A stretch of DNA of 64,000 bases from Limnobacter thiooxidans (GTDB lineage: Bacteria > Pseudomonadota > Gammaproteobacteria > Burkholderiales > Burkholderiaceae_B), in contig NZ_AP028947.1 of NCBI RefSeq assembly GCF_036323495.1, forward strand, positions 496,001-560,000, in the 5' to 3' direction. This document shows positions 42,810-51,924 of this stretch, piece by piece. Position 1 is the first letter of the stretch, and every line of letters starts with the position of its first letter. The notes under the pieces are model-generated. The model was not told where the DNA came from, did no database searches, and saw nothing but the letters and a program-made list of their open reading frames with translations. The position numbers and the translations under genes are program-made.

Positions 42810-42835
42810 TTGGCGTCAATTCTAAACAAGCATCA

Positions 42836-42856
42836 GATCCTGAAAAATCAGGTATC
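42836..42856. terminator. Small hairpin between convergent lpxC and dciA genes
   Basis: CCTGA (42839-42843), loop AAAA, TCAGG (42848-42852), extended by GAT/ATC with one bulge. It lies between two gene ends facing each other, but has no T-run on the plus strand. Weak support. Confidence 0.3.
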
Positions 42857-42876
42857 CTTCAACCGTTAACGAAGTT

Positions 42877-43326
42877 TCACTTGAATTTGTGGTGCTTGTT
42901 CAGGGCTTGAGTGGCCTCCTTGATCGGAGAGTCTTCAAGCCTGTTCTCGAGATCCAGCCAGGCTTTTTTCGCTGCATCCGAGAACACCGCCTTCTTGGGG
43001 CGTCTTTCCAGTTGTTTCGAAGTCAGTGGATTGGTTTGTATCTGTAGCTGAATATCGTTTATATTCATGCTCGAATTCTGCAAATGTTGAATCAGGCTAG
43101 GTAGCGACTGCCTAAGGCGTGTCAGCGCTGCCGGTGTTGACACGAAAATTTTTAGTTTGTCCTTTTTGACGGGTCCCACGCTGAATGTAACGCCACGCAA
43201 AGATGGCCAGGTGTGGATGATTTTCTCCAGTCGACGTGATTGCGCCGCTTGAGTGATCAGAGAGCTTGTTTGCGGTTCCTGCATCAGGCTCGCTAGGGGT
43301 GATAGTGCGGAATGCTTGGATTTCAC
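42877..43326 (-). CDS. dciA: DUF721/DciA family protein
   Basis: A 149-residue protein with the DUF721 fold in its first ~100 residues (IIHTWPSLRG..., VSTPAALTRLRQSLPSLIQHL). DciA proteins of this family load the replicative helicase DnaB in bacteria that lack DnaC. The basic C-terminal tail is consistent with this. It is the only minus-strand gene between lpxC and the M23 gene. The family call rests on pattern memory (the Trp and the leucine-rich segment), so the function is likely rather than certain. Confidence 0.75.
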   Translation of the reverse strand: MKSKHSALSPLASLMQEPQTSSLITQAAQSRRLEKIIHTWPSLRGVTFSVGPVKKDKLKIFVSTPAALTRLRQSLPSLIQHLQNSSMNINDIQLQIQTNPLTSKQLERRPKKAVFSDAAKKAWLDLENRLEDSPIKEATQALNKHHKFK

Positions 43327-43397
43327 CTGGTGTTCTCGCTAAAACCCGTTAAAAAGTGGGTAAGTTCGGTTCGCTACGCGGATTGAGGAGGTTATAC

Positions 43398-44375
43398 ATG
43401 CAGTTAATCCTTATGCGGGGTCCTTTTTCTCGCACCAGTGTATTCAGTATCAAGAAAAGCCACATTGTATTGTTGTCTGCATTGCTTGTCCTCACGGCAA
43501 GTGGTTTCACCATGGCCGGCCTGTATCTGGCTGCCAGATTTGGTGAAGACATACCTGTCATTCAGGACATTGTATATTCACGCCAACTGGCCAAGCACCA
43601 TGTTGTTTCTGAAACGGGCAGCCCACTGGATGCAATGGCCATTCGCCTTGCAGAAATGCGTGCTCAATTGGCTCGTCTCGATGCGGTCAGCGTGCGGCTT
43701 TTGAAATCCAACGGTTTGGACTCACAAGTGACCCTGACTGAGCAATTGGGCCAGGGGGGGCTGCGGCACAAAGATGAAAAGTCCCTTAGCTATCGGGAAG
43801 TCAAGGACACCTTGACGGATGTGGCCAGGCAAATTGAGCGTCAGGCGGATGTTTTCAGTGTAATCGATGCCGATCTGCAAACTGCCCGGGTCAAGTTCTT
43901 GAGTGTGCCCAATGAGTCTCCCTTGACGGACACGATCGCGGTTAGCAATTTTGGCAATCGAATTGACCCGTTCACAGGTCGGCGAGCAAGTCATGAAGGC
44001 ATCGACTTCATCGCACCCACGGGGACACCGATTCTGGCAGCCGCCGCTGGCGTGGTCGTGGAAGCCAAGTGGCACCCCGGTTACGGCAATATGATCGAAA
44101 TCGAGCACAACAACAAGACCACAACACGGTATGCGCACGCTTCCAAGTTGTTGGTGCAGCCAGGCGACATCGTTCGTCTGGGCGAAAAAATTGCCTTGGT
44201 CGGCAATACGGGGCGTTCAACAGGCCCTCATCTGCATTTTGAAGTGCGGGTGGACGGTGTGGCGCAAGACCCCAATAAATTCCTTGAAAAGCATGGACTT
44301 CCCCGACCAGGGCCTGCCACCATTACTGCCTTGAACGGCTTATTCTCGGAACGCGCTCCATTGCCGCTTGACTAG
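43398..44375 (+). CDS. M23 family endopeptidase (membrane-anchored)
   Basis: A 325-residue protein with one N-terminal membrane segment (about residues 20-42), a helical middle part (residues about 80-160) and a C-terminal lysostaphin-type M23 domain. The zinc ligands are His and Asp in SHEGIDFIAP and His in GPHLHFEVRV; LPG-type substrate residues cannot be read. M23 enzymes cut peptidoglycan cross-bridges or act as inactive activators; here the metal motifs are complete. I chose ATG 43398 because a strong GAGGAGG site lies just upstream; the frame is open to a GTG at 43356. It lies just before secA, as in other Burkholderiales. Confidence 0.9.
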   Translation: MQLILMRGPFSRTSVFSIKKSHIVLLSALLVLTASGFTMAGLYLAARFGEDIPVIQDIVYSRQLAKHHVVSETGSPLDAMAIRLAEMRAQLARLDAVSVRLLKSNGLDSQVTLTEQLGQGGLRHKDEKSLSYREVKDTLTDVARQIERQADVFSVIDADLQTARVKFLSVPNESPLTDTIAVSNFGNRIDPFTGRRASHEGIDFIAPTGTPILAAAAGVVVEAKWHPGYGNMIEIEHNNKTTTRYAHASKLLVQPGDIVRLGEKIALVGNTGRSTGPHLHFEVRVDGVAQDPNKFLEKHGLPRPGPATITALNGLFSERAPLPLD

Positions 44376-44408
44376 GCTGCCCGTGCTAAACTTCTAGGCT
44401 GTTTTTGG

Positions 44409-44436
44409 AATCGACCGGACTCAAAACCGGTCGATT
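44409..44436 (+). promoter_or_regulatory. Hairpin in the secA leader
   Basis: AATCGACCGG (44409-44418) and CCGGTCGATT (44427-44436) form a perfect 10-bp stem with an 8-nt loop (ACTCAAAA). It ends 37 bp before the secA start. There is no T-run after it, so it may be an RNA control element, a transcript 5' end structure or a protein-binding palindrome. Confidence 0.45.
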
Positions 44437-44473
44437 GACTTTCAGGCCCTCCGGGGTCGAACCAGCCGACACT

Positions 44474-47233
44474 ATGATCACAGACACTCTTAAAAAGCTT
44501 TTTGGTAGCCGCAACGAACGGTTGCTGAAAACCTACCGAAAATCCGTCATCCAGATCAACGCGCTTGAGCCGACCATTCAGGCCCTGAGCGACGATGCAC
44601 TGCGCGCCAAAACCAACGAATTCAAGGCAAGACTTGCTCAAGGTGAAACACTCGACGCCCTGCTGCCCGAGGCTTTCGCTGTCGTGCGTGAAGCCAGTGT
44701 GCGCGTGTTTGGCATGCGGCACTTCGATGTTCAACTGATTGGCGGCATGGCCCTGCACCAAGGCAAAATTTCCGAAATGCGGACGGGTGAAGGAAAGACC
44801 CTGGTTGCGACTTTGCCGGCTTATCTCAATGCGCTGGAAGGCAAGGGTGTTCACGTGATTACCGTGAACGATTACCTGGCCTCGCGTGATGCGGCCTGGA
44901 TGGGCAAGCTGTACGGGTTTTTGGGTTTGAGCGTAGGTTGCAACCTGTCGCGCATGCCACATGATCAAAAGCAGTCCGCTTACGCCTCAGACATCACATA
45001 CGGCACCAACAACGAATTCGGTTTCGATTACCTCCGTGACAACATGGTGTACAGCGTGGGCGAGCGTGTGCAGCGCGGGCTGAACTACGCGATTGTCGAC
45101 GAAGTGGACTCGATTTTGATCGATGAGGCACGCACGCCCTTGATCATCTCGGGTCAGGCCGACGACCACACGGAAATGTACCGCAAGCTCGATGGTCTTC
45201 CCAAAAGCCTGGTGCGCATGAAAGAAGAGCAGCGTCCAGGCGAGCCCGAGATTGAAGGCGACTTTTATGTCGATGAAAAAGGTCACCAGATCCAGATGAG
45301 TGAATCCGGCCATGAAAAGGCCGAGCAGATCCTCAGTCAAATGGGCCTTCTGCCCGAAGGCGCAAGCCTTTACGACGCAGCGAATATTTCGCTGATGCAC
45401 CATGTCATGGCGGCATTGCGCGCGCACAACCTGTTTCACAAAGACCAGCATTATGTGGTTCAGAACGGTGAAGTCATCATCGTGGACGAATTCACCGGCC
45501 GTCTGATGCCGGGCCGCCGCTGGTCCGATGGTTTGCACCAGGCGGTTGAGGCCAAGGAAGGGGTACGCATTCAGGCTGAAAACCAGACCCTGGCTTCCAT
45601 CACATTCCAGAACTACTTCCGGATGTACAAAAAGCTGTCGGGCATGACCGGTACTGCTGATACTGAAGCCTTTGAATTCCAGTCCATTTATGGGCTTGAA
45701 ACGGTCATCATCCCCACGCACCGCCCTGTTCAGCGCAAAGACGCGCAAGACAAAATCTACAAAAGCGCGCGTGAAAAATACAATGCAATTCTTGAAGATA
45801 TCAAGGATTGCTACGAGCGCGGCCAGCCCGTGCTGGTGGGTACCACCTCGATTGAAAACTCGGAACTGATCGCGACCTTTCTTGAAAAGGAAAAGCTGCC
45901 GCACAACGTACTGAACGCCAAGCAACACGAGCGTGAAGCCGAAATTGTGGCCCAGGCGGGTCGCCCAAAGGCAATCACGATTGCGACCAACATGGCTGGT
46001 CGGGGAACCGACATCGTACTGGGCGGCAACCTGGAGCGGGAGCTCGCCGGGATTGAAAACAATCCCGAGATCGATGAAGCGCAGAAGCCCGCACTCATTG
46101 AAAAAGCCCGCGCGGAATGGAAGCTGCGCAACCAGGCCGTGCTTGAATCCGGTGGTTTGCACATCATTGGTTGCGAGCGCCATGAAAGCCGGCGTATTGA
46201 CAACCAGCTGCGTGGACGTGCCGGCCGCCAGGGCGATGCCGGTTCATCCCGCTTCTACTTGTCGATGGAAGACCAGTTGCTGCGCATTTTTGCAGGTGAT
46301 CGCGTTCGCGCCATCATGGAGCGCTTGAAACTGCCGGAAGGCGAGGCCATTGAGGCGGGTATTGTGTCCCGCTCCATCGAGTCAGCACAGCGCAAGGTGG
46401 AAGGCCGCAACTTCGACATTCGCAAGCAGTTGCTTGAGTATGACGATGTGTCCAACGAACAGCGCAAGATCATTTACACCCAGCGCAATGAAATTCTGGA
46501 ATCAGACCAAATTCGAGAAACCATTGGCAATTTGCGTCACGGTGCCCTTGAGGCCGTGTTCCGCGAGTACGTGCCTGAGGAATCAGTCGAAGAACAGTGG
46601 GATCTGGCCGGGCTTGAGAACGTTCTGCGCAATGAATATCAGCTGGAAGCAACACTGGTCAAATGGCTTGAAGACGATGCCAAGAGTTCGGACGAAGACT
46701 TCCTGAAGCGTGTACTTCAAATGGCCAGCGAAGTTTACGATGCCAAGGTGCAGCTGGTTGGTCTGGAGTCTTTCTCCAAGTTCGAGAAGACCTTGCTGTT
46801 GCAAAGCATTGATACGCATTGGCGCGAGCATTTGGCTGCGCTGGACTATCTGCGCCAAGGTATTCACCTGCGCGGTTATGCGCAGAAAAACCCCAAGCAG
46901 GAATACAAACGCGAGGCGTTTGAGTTGTTCGGTGCTTTGCTGAATCGGGTTCGCGACGAAGTGGCCAAAGTGCTGTTGACCGTTCGCGTGCAGTCTGCAG
47001 AGCAGGTACAGCAGGTTGAGCAGCAGCTTGAAGAGCAGGCCTCTGCGCACCTTGAAAATGCACAGTACCAGCATCCCGATGCTGAAGGGGATGACGCCTC
47101 TGTCCAAGCGGAGGACTCTGCAGCCGCAGCGGCCAATGTACCGCGCCGCGTCAGTGAAAAGGTAGGGCGTAACGACCCGTGCCCCTGTGGTTCCGGCAAG
47201 AAATACAAGCAATGCCACGGAAAGATTTCCTGA
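44474..47233 (+). CDS. secA: Preprotein translocase ATPase SecA
   Basis: The motor ATPase of the Sec pathway, which drives unfolded proteins through SecYEG. The 919-residue protein shows Walker A MRTGEGKT near residue 103, the [10 protein letters not shown] segment, Walker [17 protein letters not shown] near 209, the preprotein cross-linking domain, the second motor domain ([15 protein letters not shown] near 510) and the helical wing/scaffold. The extreme C-terminus [19 protein letters not shown] is the zinc-binding SecB/phospholipid site. I chose ATG 44474, at the family start [13 protein letters not shown]. No secM precedes it, unlike in enterobacteria. Confidence 0.98.
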   Translation: MITDTLKKLFGSRNERLLKTYRKSVIQINALEPTIQALSDDALRAKTNEFKARLAQGETLDALLPEAFAVVREASVRVFGMRHFDVQLIGGMALHQGKISEMRTGEGKTLVATLPAYLNALEGKGVHVITVNDYLASRDAAWMGKLYGFLGLSVGCNLSRMPHDQKQSAYASDITYGTNNEFGFDYLRDNMVYSVGERVQRGLNYAIVDEVDSILIDEARTPLIISGQADDHTEMYRKLDGLPKSLVRMKEEQRPGEPEIEGDFYVDEKGHQIQMSESGHEKAEQILSQMGLLPEGASLYDAANISLMHHVMAALRAHNLFHKDQHYVVQNGEVIIVDEFTGRLMPGRRWSDGLHQAVEAKEGVRIQAENQTLASITFQNYFRMYKKLSGMTGTADTEAFEFQSIYGLETVIIPTHRPVQRKDAQDKIYKSAREKYNAILEDIKDCYERGQPVLVGTTSIENSELIATFLEKEKLPHNVLNAKQHEREAEIVAQAGRPKAITIATNMAGRGTDIVLGGNLERELAGIENNPEIDEAQKPALIEKARAEWKLRNQAVLESGGLHIIGCERHESRRIDNQLRGRAGRQGDAGSSRFYLSMEDQLLRIFAGDRVRAIMERLKLPEGEAIEAGIVSRSIESAQRKVEGRNFDIRKQLLEYDDVSNEQRKIIYTQRNEILESDQIRETIGNLRHGALEAVFREYVPEESVEEQWDLAGLENVLRNEYQLEATLVKWLEDDAKSSDEDFLKRVLQMASEVYDAKVQLVGLESFSKFEKTLLLQSIDTHWREHLAALDYLRQGIHLRGYAQKNPKQEYKREAFELFGALLNRVRDEVAKVLLTVRVQSAEQVQQVEQQLEEQASAHLENAQYQHPDAEGDDASVQAEDSAAAAANVPRRVSEKVGRNDPCPCGSGKKYKQCHGKIS

Positions 47234-47268
47234 TTTTTTTATATCGATACGCGTAGGAGTTGCCTGAA

Positions 47269-48498
47269 ATGCCTGTGAATTTGAATGTGCCTGCCGCTGA
47301 GTCCCTGTTTCCCGTTGCTGGTTTGGACATGGGGTATGCCATGGCACACATTCGCAAGCCGAATCGCAAGGACGTTCTGGTGGTTCGCATTGCTGAAGGC
47401 AGCAGCGTGTCGGGCGTCTTCACAACAAACAGGTTTTGTGCGGCACCCGTGCAGGTGTGTCAAGCCAACTTGAAAGTGGGCAAGGGCATACGTGCACTGG
47501 TCGTGAACACGGGTTGTGCCAATGCAGGTACAGGCGAACGCGGTTTGGCCGATGCACGCGCCACCACTGCCAAAGTGGCAGAGCTGTTGAGTGTGCAGCC
47601 CGAGCAGGTACTTGTGTTCTCCACTGGCGTCATTCTGGAAAACCTGCCGATGGATCGCCTGTTGCCCGGAATCGAGCAAGCGGTTGCTGGCTTGGGCCAG
47701 GCGAACTGGCTGGATGCAGCAACATCCATCATGACCACCGACACCTTGCCCAAGGCAAGTAGCCGCAAACTGGCAGTGGGGTCTGGCGAAATCACCATCA
47801 CTGGCGTGTCCAAAGGGGCAGGCATGATCCGCCCCAATATGGCCACCATGCTGGGTTACCTGGCCACCGATGCAACCATTGCCCAGCCTGTGCTGGATCG
47901 GTGGACCACTGCAATGGCCGATGCCTCATTCAATCGAATTACCATTGATGGCGATACCTCCACCAATGACAGCTTCGTGGTCATTGCAACTGGTCAGAGC
48001 AAAGCAGTCAATATTCAAACCGGGCAAGAGCCGGAAGCGGCCCAAGTGTTCGAGGCTTTGAAGGCCGAATCCATCAAGCTGGCGCAGGCCATTGTTCGTG
48101 ACGGCGAAGGTGCTACCAAGTTCATTACCATCCAGGTTGAACAGGCGGGTACCGAGGAAGAGGCGTTGAAAGTGGCCTACGCAATAGGCCATTCACCCTT
48201 GGTCAAAACCGCATTTTTTGCATCAGACCCCAATTTGGGCCGTATTCTGGCTGCTGTGGGTTATGCAGGCATCGATGACCTGGAACAAACGCGAATCCAG
48301 CTTTACCTGGGTGATGTGTACGTGGCTCAAAATGGTGGACGTCACCCTGACTACCGCGAAGAGCAGGGGCAGGCTGTGATGAATGACGCCGAGATTACTG
48401 TCCGCGTTCAGCTCGGGCGAGGCTCGGCTTCTACCATGGTGTGGACCACGGATTTCTCTCATGAATACGTGACCATCAACGCCGACTACCGCAGTTGA
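47269..48498 (+). CDS. argJ: Bifunctional glutamate N-acetyltransferase / N-acetylglutamate synthase
   Basis: ArgJ moves the acetyl group from N-acetylornithine to glutamate in the cyclic arginine pathway and in many species also makes N-acetylglutamate from acetyl-CoA. The 409-residue precursor cleaves itself before a Thr nucleophile; the site [11 protein letters not shown] is present, with Thr193. C-terminal conserved parts include [12 protein letters not shown] and GEGATKF. I chose ATG 47269 with a TAGGAG ribosome site; a TTG 9 bp upstream is in frame. The DUF815 gene follows after 16 bp. Confidence 0.95.
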   Translation: MPVNLNVPAAESLFPVAGLDMGYAMAHIRKPNRKDVLVVRIAEGSSVSGVFTTNRFCAAPVQVCQANLKVGKGIRALVVNTGCANAGTGERGLADARATTAKVAELLSVQPEQVLVFSTGVILENLPMDRLLPGIEQAVAGLGQANWLDAATSIMTTDTLPKASSRKLAVGSGEITITGVSKGAGMIRPNMATMLGYLATDATIAQPVLDRWTTAMADASFNRITIDGDTSTNDSFVVIATGQSKAVNIQTGQEPEAAQVFEALKAESIKLAQAIVRDGEGATKFITIQVEQAGTEEEALKVAYAIGHSPLVKTAFFASDPNLGRILAAVGYAGIDDLEQTRIQLYLGDVYVAQNGGRHPDYREEQGQAVMNDAEITVRVQLGRGSASTMVWTTDFSHEYVTINADYRS

Positions 48499-48514
48499 TT
48501 GGGTCATTGGCACC

Positions 48515-49396
48515 ATGAGCACGCAGCACGGCGACAAGCACAACATCGACACCCAGGCCATTCTAGAGCAGCTCAGCCGCATTGCGCAGGCCCTGGAGCA
48601 GGGTGTCATGAAAGCGCCCAACGACTGGAACGCTTCCACGGCATTTCGCCTTCACCACCGGGCAGGACAGTTGCGTTTGGAGCCTGTAAAAACCGTTGAA
48701 TCGCTGGATGCGGCCGTGTTGAAAAACATCGGCCCGCAACTCGACAAGGTCGATCAGAATACCCACCAGTTTGTGAAAGGCCTGCCGGCCAACAACGTGC
48801 TGTTGACGGGTGCCCGTGGTACCGGCAAATCCAGCTTGGTTCGGGCCATGCTCAGCCGCTACGCTGCACAAGGGTTGCGATTGATTGAGGTGGACAAGTC
48901 CGATTTGCTGTTCCTGCAAGATGTGGTCGACCTGGTTAATGGGCGTCCCGAGCGCTTCATCGTGTTCTGTGACGACCTCTCATTTGAAGACGGTGAAGCC
49001 GGTTACAAAGCCCTGAAAAGCGTACTGGATGGATCCATTGCCGGTACATCCGACAATGTGCTAATTTACGCCACGTCCAACCGTCGTCATTTGTTGCCGC
49101 AAATGATGAAAGACAACTTGCAAACCCAGCACCTCGACAATGGGGAAATTCGCCCGGCCGAGGGCATTGAGGAAAAAGTATCCCTCTCGGATCGCTTCGG
49201 GGTTTGGGTGTCTTTTCATGCCTTCAGCCAGGATGAGTACCTTGCGGCAGTTCAGGTTTGGCTGGCCCATTTCAACATGCCCTACACCGAAGATGCACGT
49301 CACATCGCGTTGCGCTGGACCATCGAGCGTGGAAGCCGCAGTGGCCGACTTGCCTATCAATTCGCCAAGCACTGGGCTGGCACCAAAGGCTTGTGA
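48515..49396 (+). CDS. DUF815 family AAA ATPase
   Basis: A 293-residue P-loop ATPase of the DUF815 family. Walker A is LLTGARGTGKSSLV near residue 99, and Walker B-like FIVFCDDLSFE is near 150; the sensor-like ATSNRRHLL follows near 190. The N-terminal 90 residues are family-specific. No role is established that I know. It follows argJ by 16 bp and shares a 4-bp GTGA overlap with the Nudix gene, so argJ, DUF815 and Nudix may be one transcript. Confidence 0.88.
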   Translation: MSTQHGDKHNIDTQAILEQLSRIAQALEQGVMKAPNDWNASTAFRLHHRAGQLRLEPVKTVESLDAAVLKNIGPQLDKVDQNTHQFVKGLPANNVLLTGARGTGKSSLVRAMLSRYAAQGLRLIEVDKSDLLFLQDVVDLVNGRPERFIVFCDDLSFEDGEAGYKALKSVLDGSIAGTSDNVLIYATSNRRHLLPQMMKDNLQTQHLDNGEIRPAEGIEEKVSLSDRFGVWVSFHAFSQDEYLAAVQVWLAHFNMPYTEDARHIALRWTIERGSRSGRLAYQFAKHWAGTKGL

Positions 49397-50361
49397 GCGC
49401 CATTGTGAACACTGTTGTAAAGCCCCGCATTGATGTTGCCGTTGCCGTGGTCTTCAACACACATGGGCAAGTGCTTTGGGCCTGCCGCCCAGAAGGCAAA
49501 CCTTACGCGGGCTACTGGGAGTTCCCTGGCGGAAAGGTGGAGGCCGCTGAGGGTGTTTGGCGTGCCCTTGTCCGTGAACTCAAGGAAGAGTTGGATATCA
49601 CCGCCACCCAGGGTGGCCCGTGGTTTCTGATTGAACATGATTATGAACACGCCAACGTGCGCTTGCACCTGTACCGCGTGTGGGCATTTGAAGGCGATCC
49701 CAGGCCGCTGGAAAAGCAGGCCTTTACTTGGGCCAGCCTCGACAGTTCGGACCTATCCCCTATTTTGCCTGCCACGGAGCCATTGCTACCCAAGCTGGCG
49801 CAGCCCGTCCTGATGGCCTTGAGCAATTATGGGGCAGGGTTTGACGCGTGTGCGAAAAGGTTGGAAAGCGCTTTGGAAGGCCTTCATACCTCCGTCTATG
49901 TTCAGTTCCGTGAAAAAGCCCTGCAGGGTGATGCCCTGATTCGTGCGTACGAACACTGTTACGCGCTATGCCAAAAAACCGGCCAGTCCATGTTGCTGAA
50001 TTCCGAAACCTGGTTGAGTTTGCGGGAAAGTCTCGAGGCTTTGCCTTGTCCCCTGCATTTGACGGAAGCACATCTGCATTCTGGCGAATTTGCGAATTTG
50101 CAATGCGCAGGCGCTTCGGTTCACAGCGCAGCGTCACTGGCGCTTGCCTTTGACCGTGGGCTCAGTTATGCCGTGTTGGGTACAGTTCATGCCACAGCCT
50201 CTCATCCGGGACAGTCGGGTATGGGGTGGGCGCAATTTCAGGCGCTTGTTCAGGCTGCGCGCTTGCCCGTTTTTGCAATTGGTGGTTTAGCCAGTTCAGA
50301 CCTGCGAATGGCGCAACAGCATGGCGCGCATGGCGTGGCCATGTTGAGCCAGTTCAAGTGA
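49393..50361 (+). CDS. Nudix hydrolase fused to a ThiE-like domain
   Basis: A 322-residue two-domain protein. Residues about 10-135 are a MutT-type Nudix domain; the Nudix box with GGKVEAAEG and RELKEELDI is near 45-70. Residues about 140-320 resemble thiamine-phosphate synthase (ThiE): VYVQFREK near the domain start and VFAIGGLASSDLRMAQ with HGAHGVAMLSQF at the end. In the middle, NDR and GVHLGQ of true ThiE are not recognisable, so the second domain is probably not catalytic. Such fusions are known in betaproteobacteria; MutT-like removal of oxidised dGTP is the usual guess. Start GTG 49393 overlaps the DUF815 stop; GTG 49405 is an alternative. Confidence 0.85.
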   Translation: MSAIVNTVVKPRIDVAVAVVFNTHGQVLWACRPEGKPYAGYWEFPGGKVEAAEGVWRALVRELKEELDITATQGGPWFLIEHDYEHANVRLHLYRVWAFEGDPRPLEKQAFTWASLDSSDLSPILPATEPLLPKLAQPVLMALSNYGAGFDACAKRLESALEGLHTSVYVQFREKALQGDALIRAYEHCYALCQKTGQSMLLNSETWLSLRESLEALPCPLHLTEAHLHSGEFANLQCAGASVHSAASLALAFDRGLSYAVLGTVHATASHPGQSGMGWAQFQALVQAARLPVFAIGGLASSDLRMAQQHGAHGVAMLSQFK

Positions 50362-50411
50362 CATTAAAGGGAATCGGTAGGTAAACGCCAGTTGTGCGCC
50401 GAGGTTAAGAG

Positions 50412-51221
50412 TTACAGATTGCAAAGGCGAATCTTCAGTTCGATTGGGTCCAGATAAGGGTTGTTTTTGCTGACTCCGTTCGCATTTGGAATATTGAATC
50501 GAATCCACAGCATGTACTTGTTGGCACTAAATTCCGGTACCACTTCAAGTTCGTTTGGCAGATCCACCCGCAACAACTGAAACGACTTCCCGCTCATTTG
50601 TTGGGTGTAGTTGCCCTGTTCGGCAACAACCACGTTCATCTCTCCGCTGTGTCGAAGGATTTTCAAGACCAGCGCAATGGCATTCGCCAAGGGTTTCATG
50701 GGTTCAAACCAGATGTCGATGTCTTGTCGGCGTGCTTGCGCACTTCGGGATTGCCACCGGTGATAACCGGGCAGGTCGAATTCGCACACTCCACCAGGTA
50801 TGGTGCAACGGCTGCGAATAATCATCAGGAATTCATTGTCGCGAAGGTGATAGCCCAGGCGACCATTGCATTGGTTTAACTGGGTCGACGCCAGGTCAAT
50901 GCTGGAAAGTGTGTCTTCCAGCATGTGTCGATCCACACCGGGATGACCGCGAAATTGGGCAAGCGATGCACCTTGCCGTTCGAGCTCTTGCAGAAGATCG
51001 CTTTTCAGGTCGGCGCGCGAGCCTACTTCGATAATTTCAAACAGCGTCAGCAGTGCTGTGTGGTGGTCCAGCCGGTGATCGCGTGACACGAAGAACATGA
51101 ACTTCGCGAACAAATCCTCCAGCCGCAAAAGCGTACGAATTCTCTCATTGAGTGGAAACTCGTAGGTGGTGGTTTGGCTGACCTGCTGGGGGGTCTGTCG
51201 ATCGTCTGTAACTTGAGTCAC
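50412..51221 (-). CDS. zapD: Cell division protein ZapD
   Basis: ZapD (DUF1342) bundles FtsZ filaments and binds the FtsZ C-terminal peptide. Family segments are YEFPLNERIRTLLRLEDLF at the N-terminus, LFEIIEVGSRADLKSDLLQE, RLGYHLRDNEFLM and the C-terminal RFNIPNANG. The start is unclear because no in-frame ATG lies before the conserved part. I used GTG 51221, giving 269 residues; the frame is open to TTG 51284 (290 residues), and neither start has a good ribosome site. It follows coaE on the minus strand, the usual proteobacterial order, but no yacG gene follows it here. Confidence 0.9.
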   Translation of the reverse strand: MTQVTDDRQTPQQVSQTTTYEFPLNERIRTLLRLEDLFAKFMFFVSRDHRLDHHTALLTLFEIIEVGSRADLKSDLLQELERQGASLAQFRGHPGVDRHMLEDTLSSIDLASTQLNQCNGRLGYHLRDNEFLMIIRSRCTIPGGVCEFDLPGYHRWQSRSAQARRQDIDIWFEPMKPLANAIALVLKILRHSGEMNVVVAEQGNYTQQMSGKSFQLLRVDLPNELEVVPEFSANKYMLWIRFNIPNANGVSKNNPYLDPIELKIRLCNL

Positions 51222-51293
51222 CGAGGCGTCGCAATTAAAAAGAAAGGCATGTGTGATTGTGGCGCACCTGTTCTTTTCTTGCAAATGGCATGC

Positions 51294-51920
51294 TCATTTT
51301 TTGGCCTTTTTTATCAGCTTTTCGTGCAGAACATCGACTTTTTGAATGAGCTCGGGCAAGTCACCGGTGTTTTCAATCACATGGTCAGCCCCCTTGGTGC
51401 GAACTTCACGGCTGGCCTGGTTGTTGATCACCGCGCGAACTTGTGTTTCTGGCCAACCATTGCGTTGAATCACGCGCTCGACTTGTTGATCAACAGGGCA
51501 ATCCACCACTACGATGTCGTCCATGAGTTCTCCCCATCCGCCCTTCTCGAAGAGCAGCGGAACCACCACCACGAAATACTGCAAAGCGCCTTGTGCAAGT
51601 TGGCGTTGAACTTCTTCCCGAATTTTCGGGTGCAGAATTCTTTCCAGTGCCACGCGTTGTTCAGGGTTCTTGAACACCAGCGCCCGCATGTGGTCCCTGT
51701 TCATGCTGCCATCAGGCAATACGGCTTGATCACCAAACGCGCGGCGAATATTGGCAATCGCCAAGCCACCAGTTTGTGTCAGGCTGTGGGCAATTTCATC
51801 GGTGTCGATGATGGTTGCCCCCAATTCCTTCAGGCGATTTGATACGGCAGTTTTTCCCGAGCCGATGCCGCCGGTCAGCCCCACCACCAGTTCGTCCGGT
51901 TTTCTAAAAGCCTTGTGCAT
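51294..51920 (-). CDS. coaE: Dephospho-CoA kinase
   Basis: It phosphorylates dephospho-CoA, the last step of coenzyme A synthesis. The 208-residue protein has the P-loop LTGGIGSGKTAVSNRL near residue 14, DTDEIAHSLTQ (substrate Asp) near 40, and the lid/CoA segment RVALERILHPKI with VVVPLLFEKG near 110. It lies 4 bp after the pilD stop on the minus strand. An ATG overlaps its own stop codon but opens a frame of only 20 codons. Confidence 0.96.
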   Translation of the reverse strand: MHKAFRKPDELVVGLTGGIGSGKTAVSNRLKELGATIIDTDEIAHSLTQTGGLAIANIRRAFGDQAVLPDGSMNRDHMRALVFKNPEQRVALERILHPKIREEVQRQLAQGALQYFVVVVPLLFEKGGWGELMDDIVVVDCPVDQQVERVIQRNGWPETQVRAVINNQASREVRTKGADHVIENTGDLPELIQKVDVLHEKLIKKAKK

Positions 51921-51924
51921 GGTG

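Noticed and set aside
44368..44396. secA promoter from TTGACT (44368)
   Set aside because: At 16-18 bp spacing the -10 region is poor, and the better TAAACT box leaves only a 13-bp spacer.
44987..46183. 398-codon open frame on the minus strand inside secA
   Set aside because: It is antisense to the strongly conserved secA motor domains. Its translation has no recognisable domain, and the openness follows from codon bias in the real gene.
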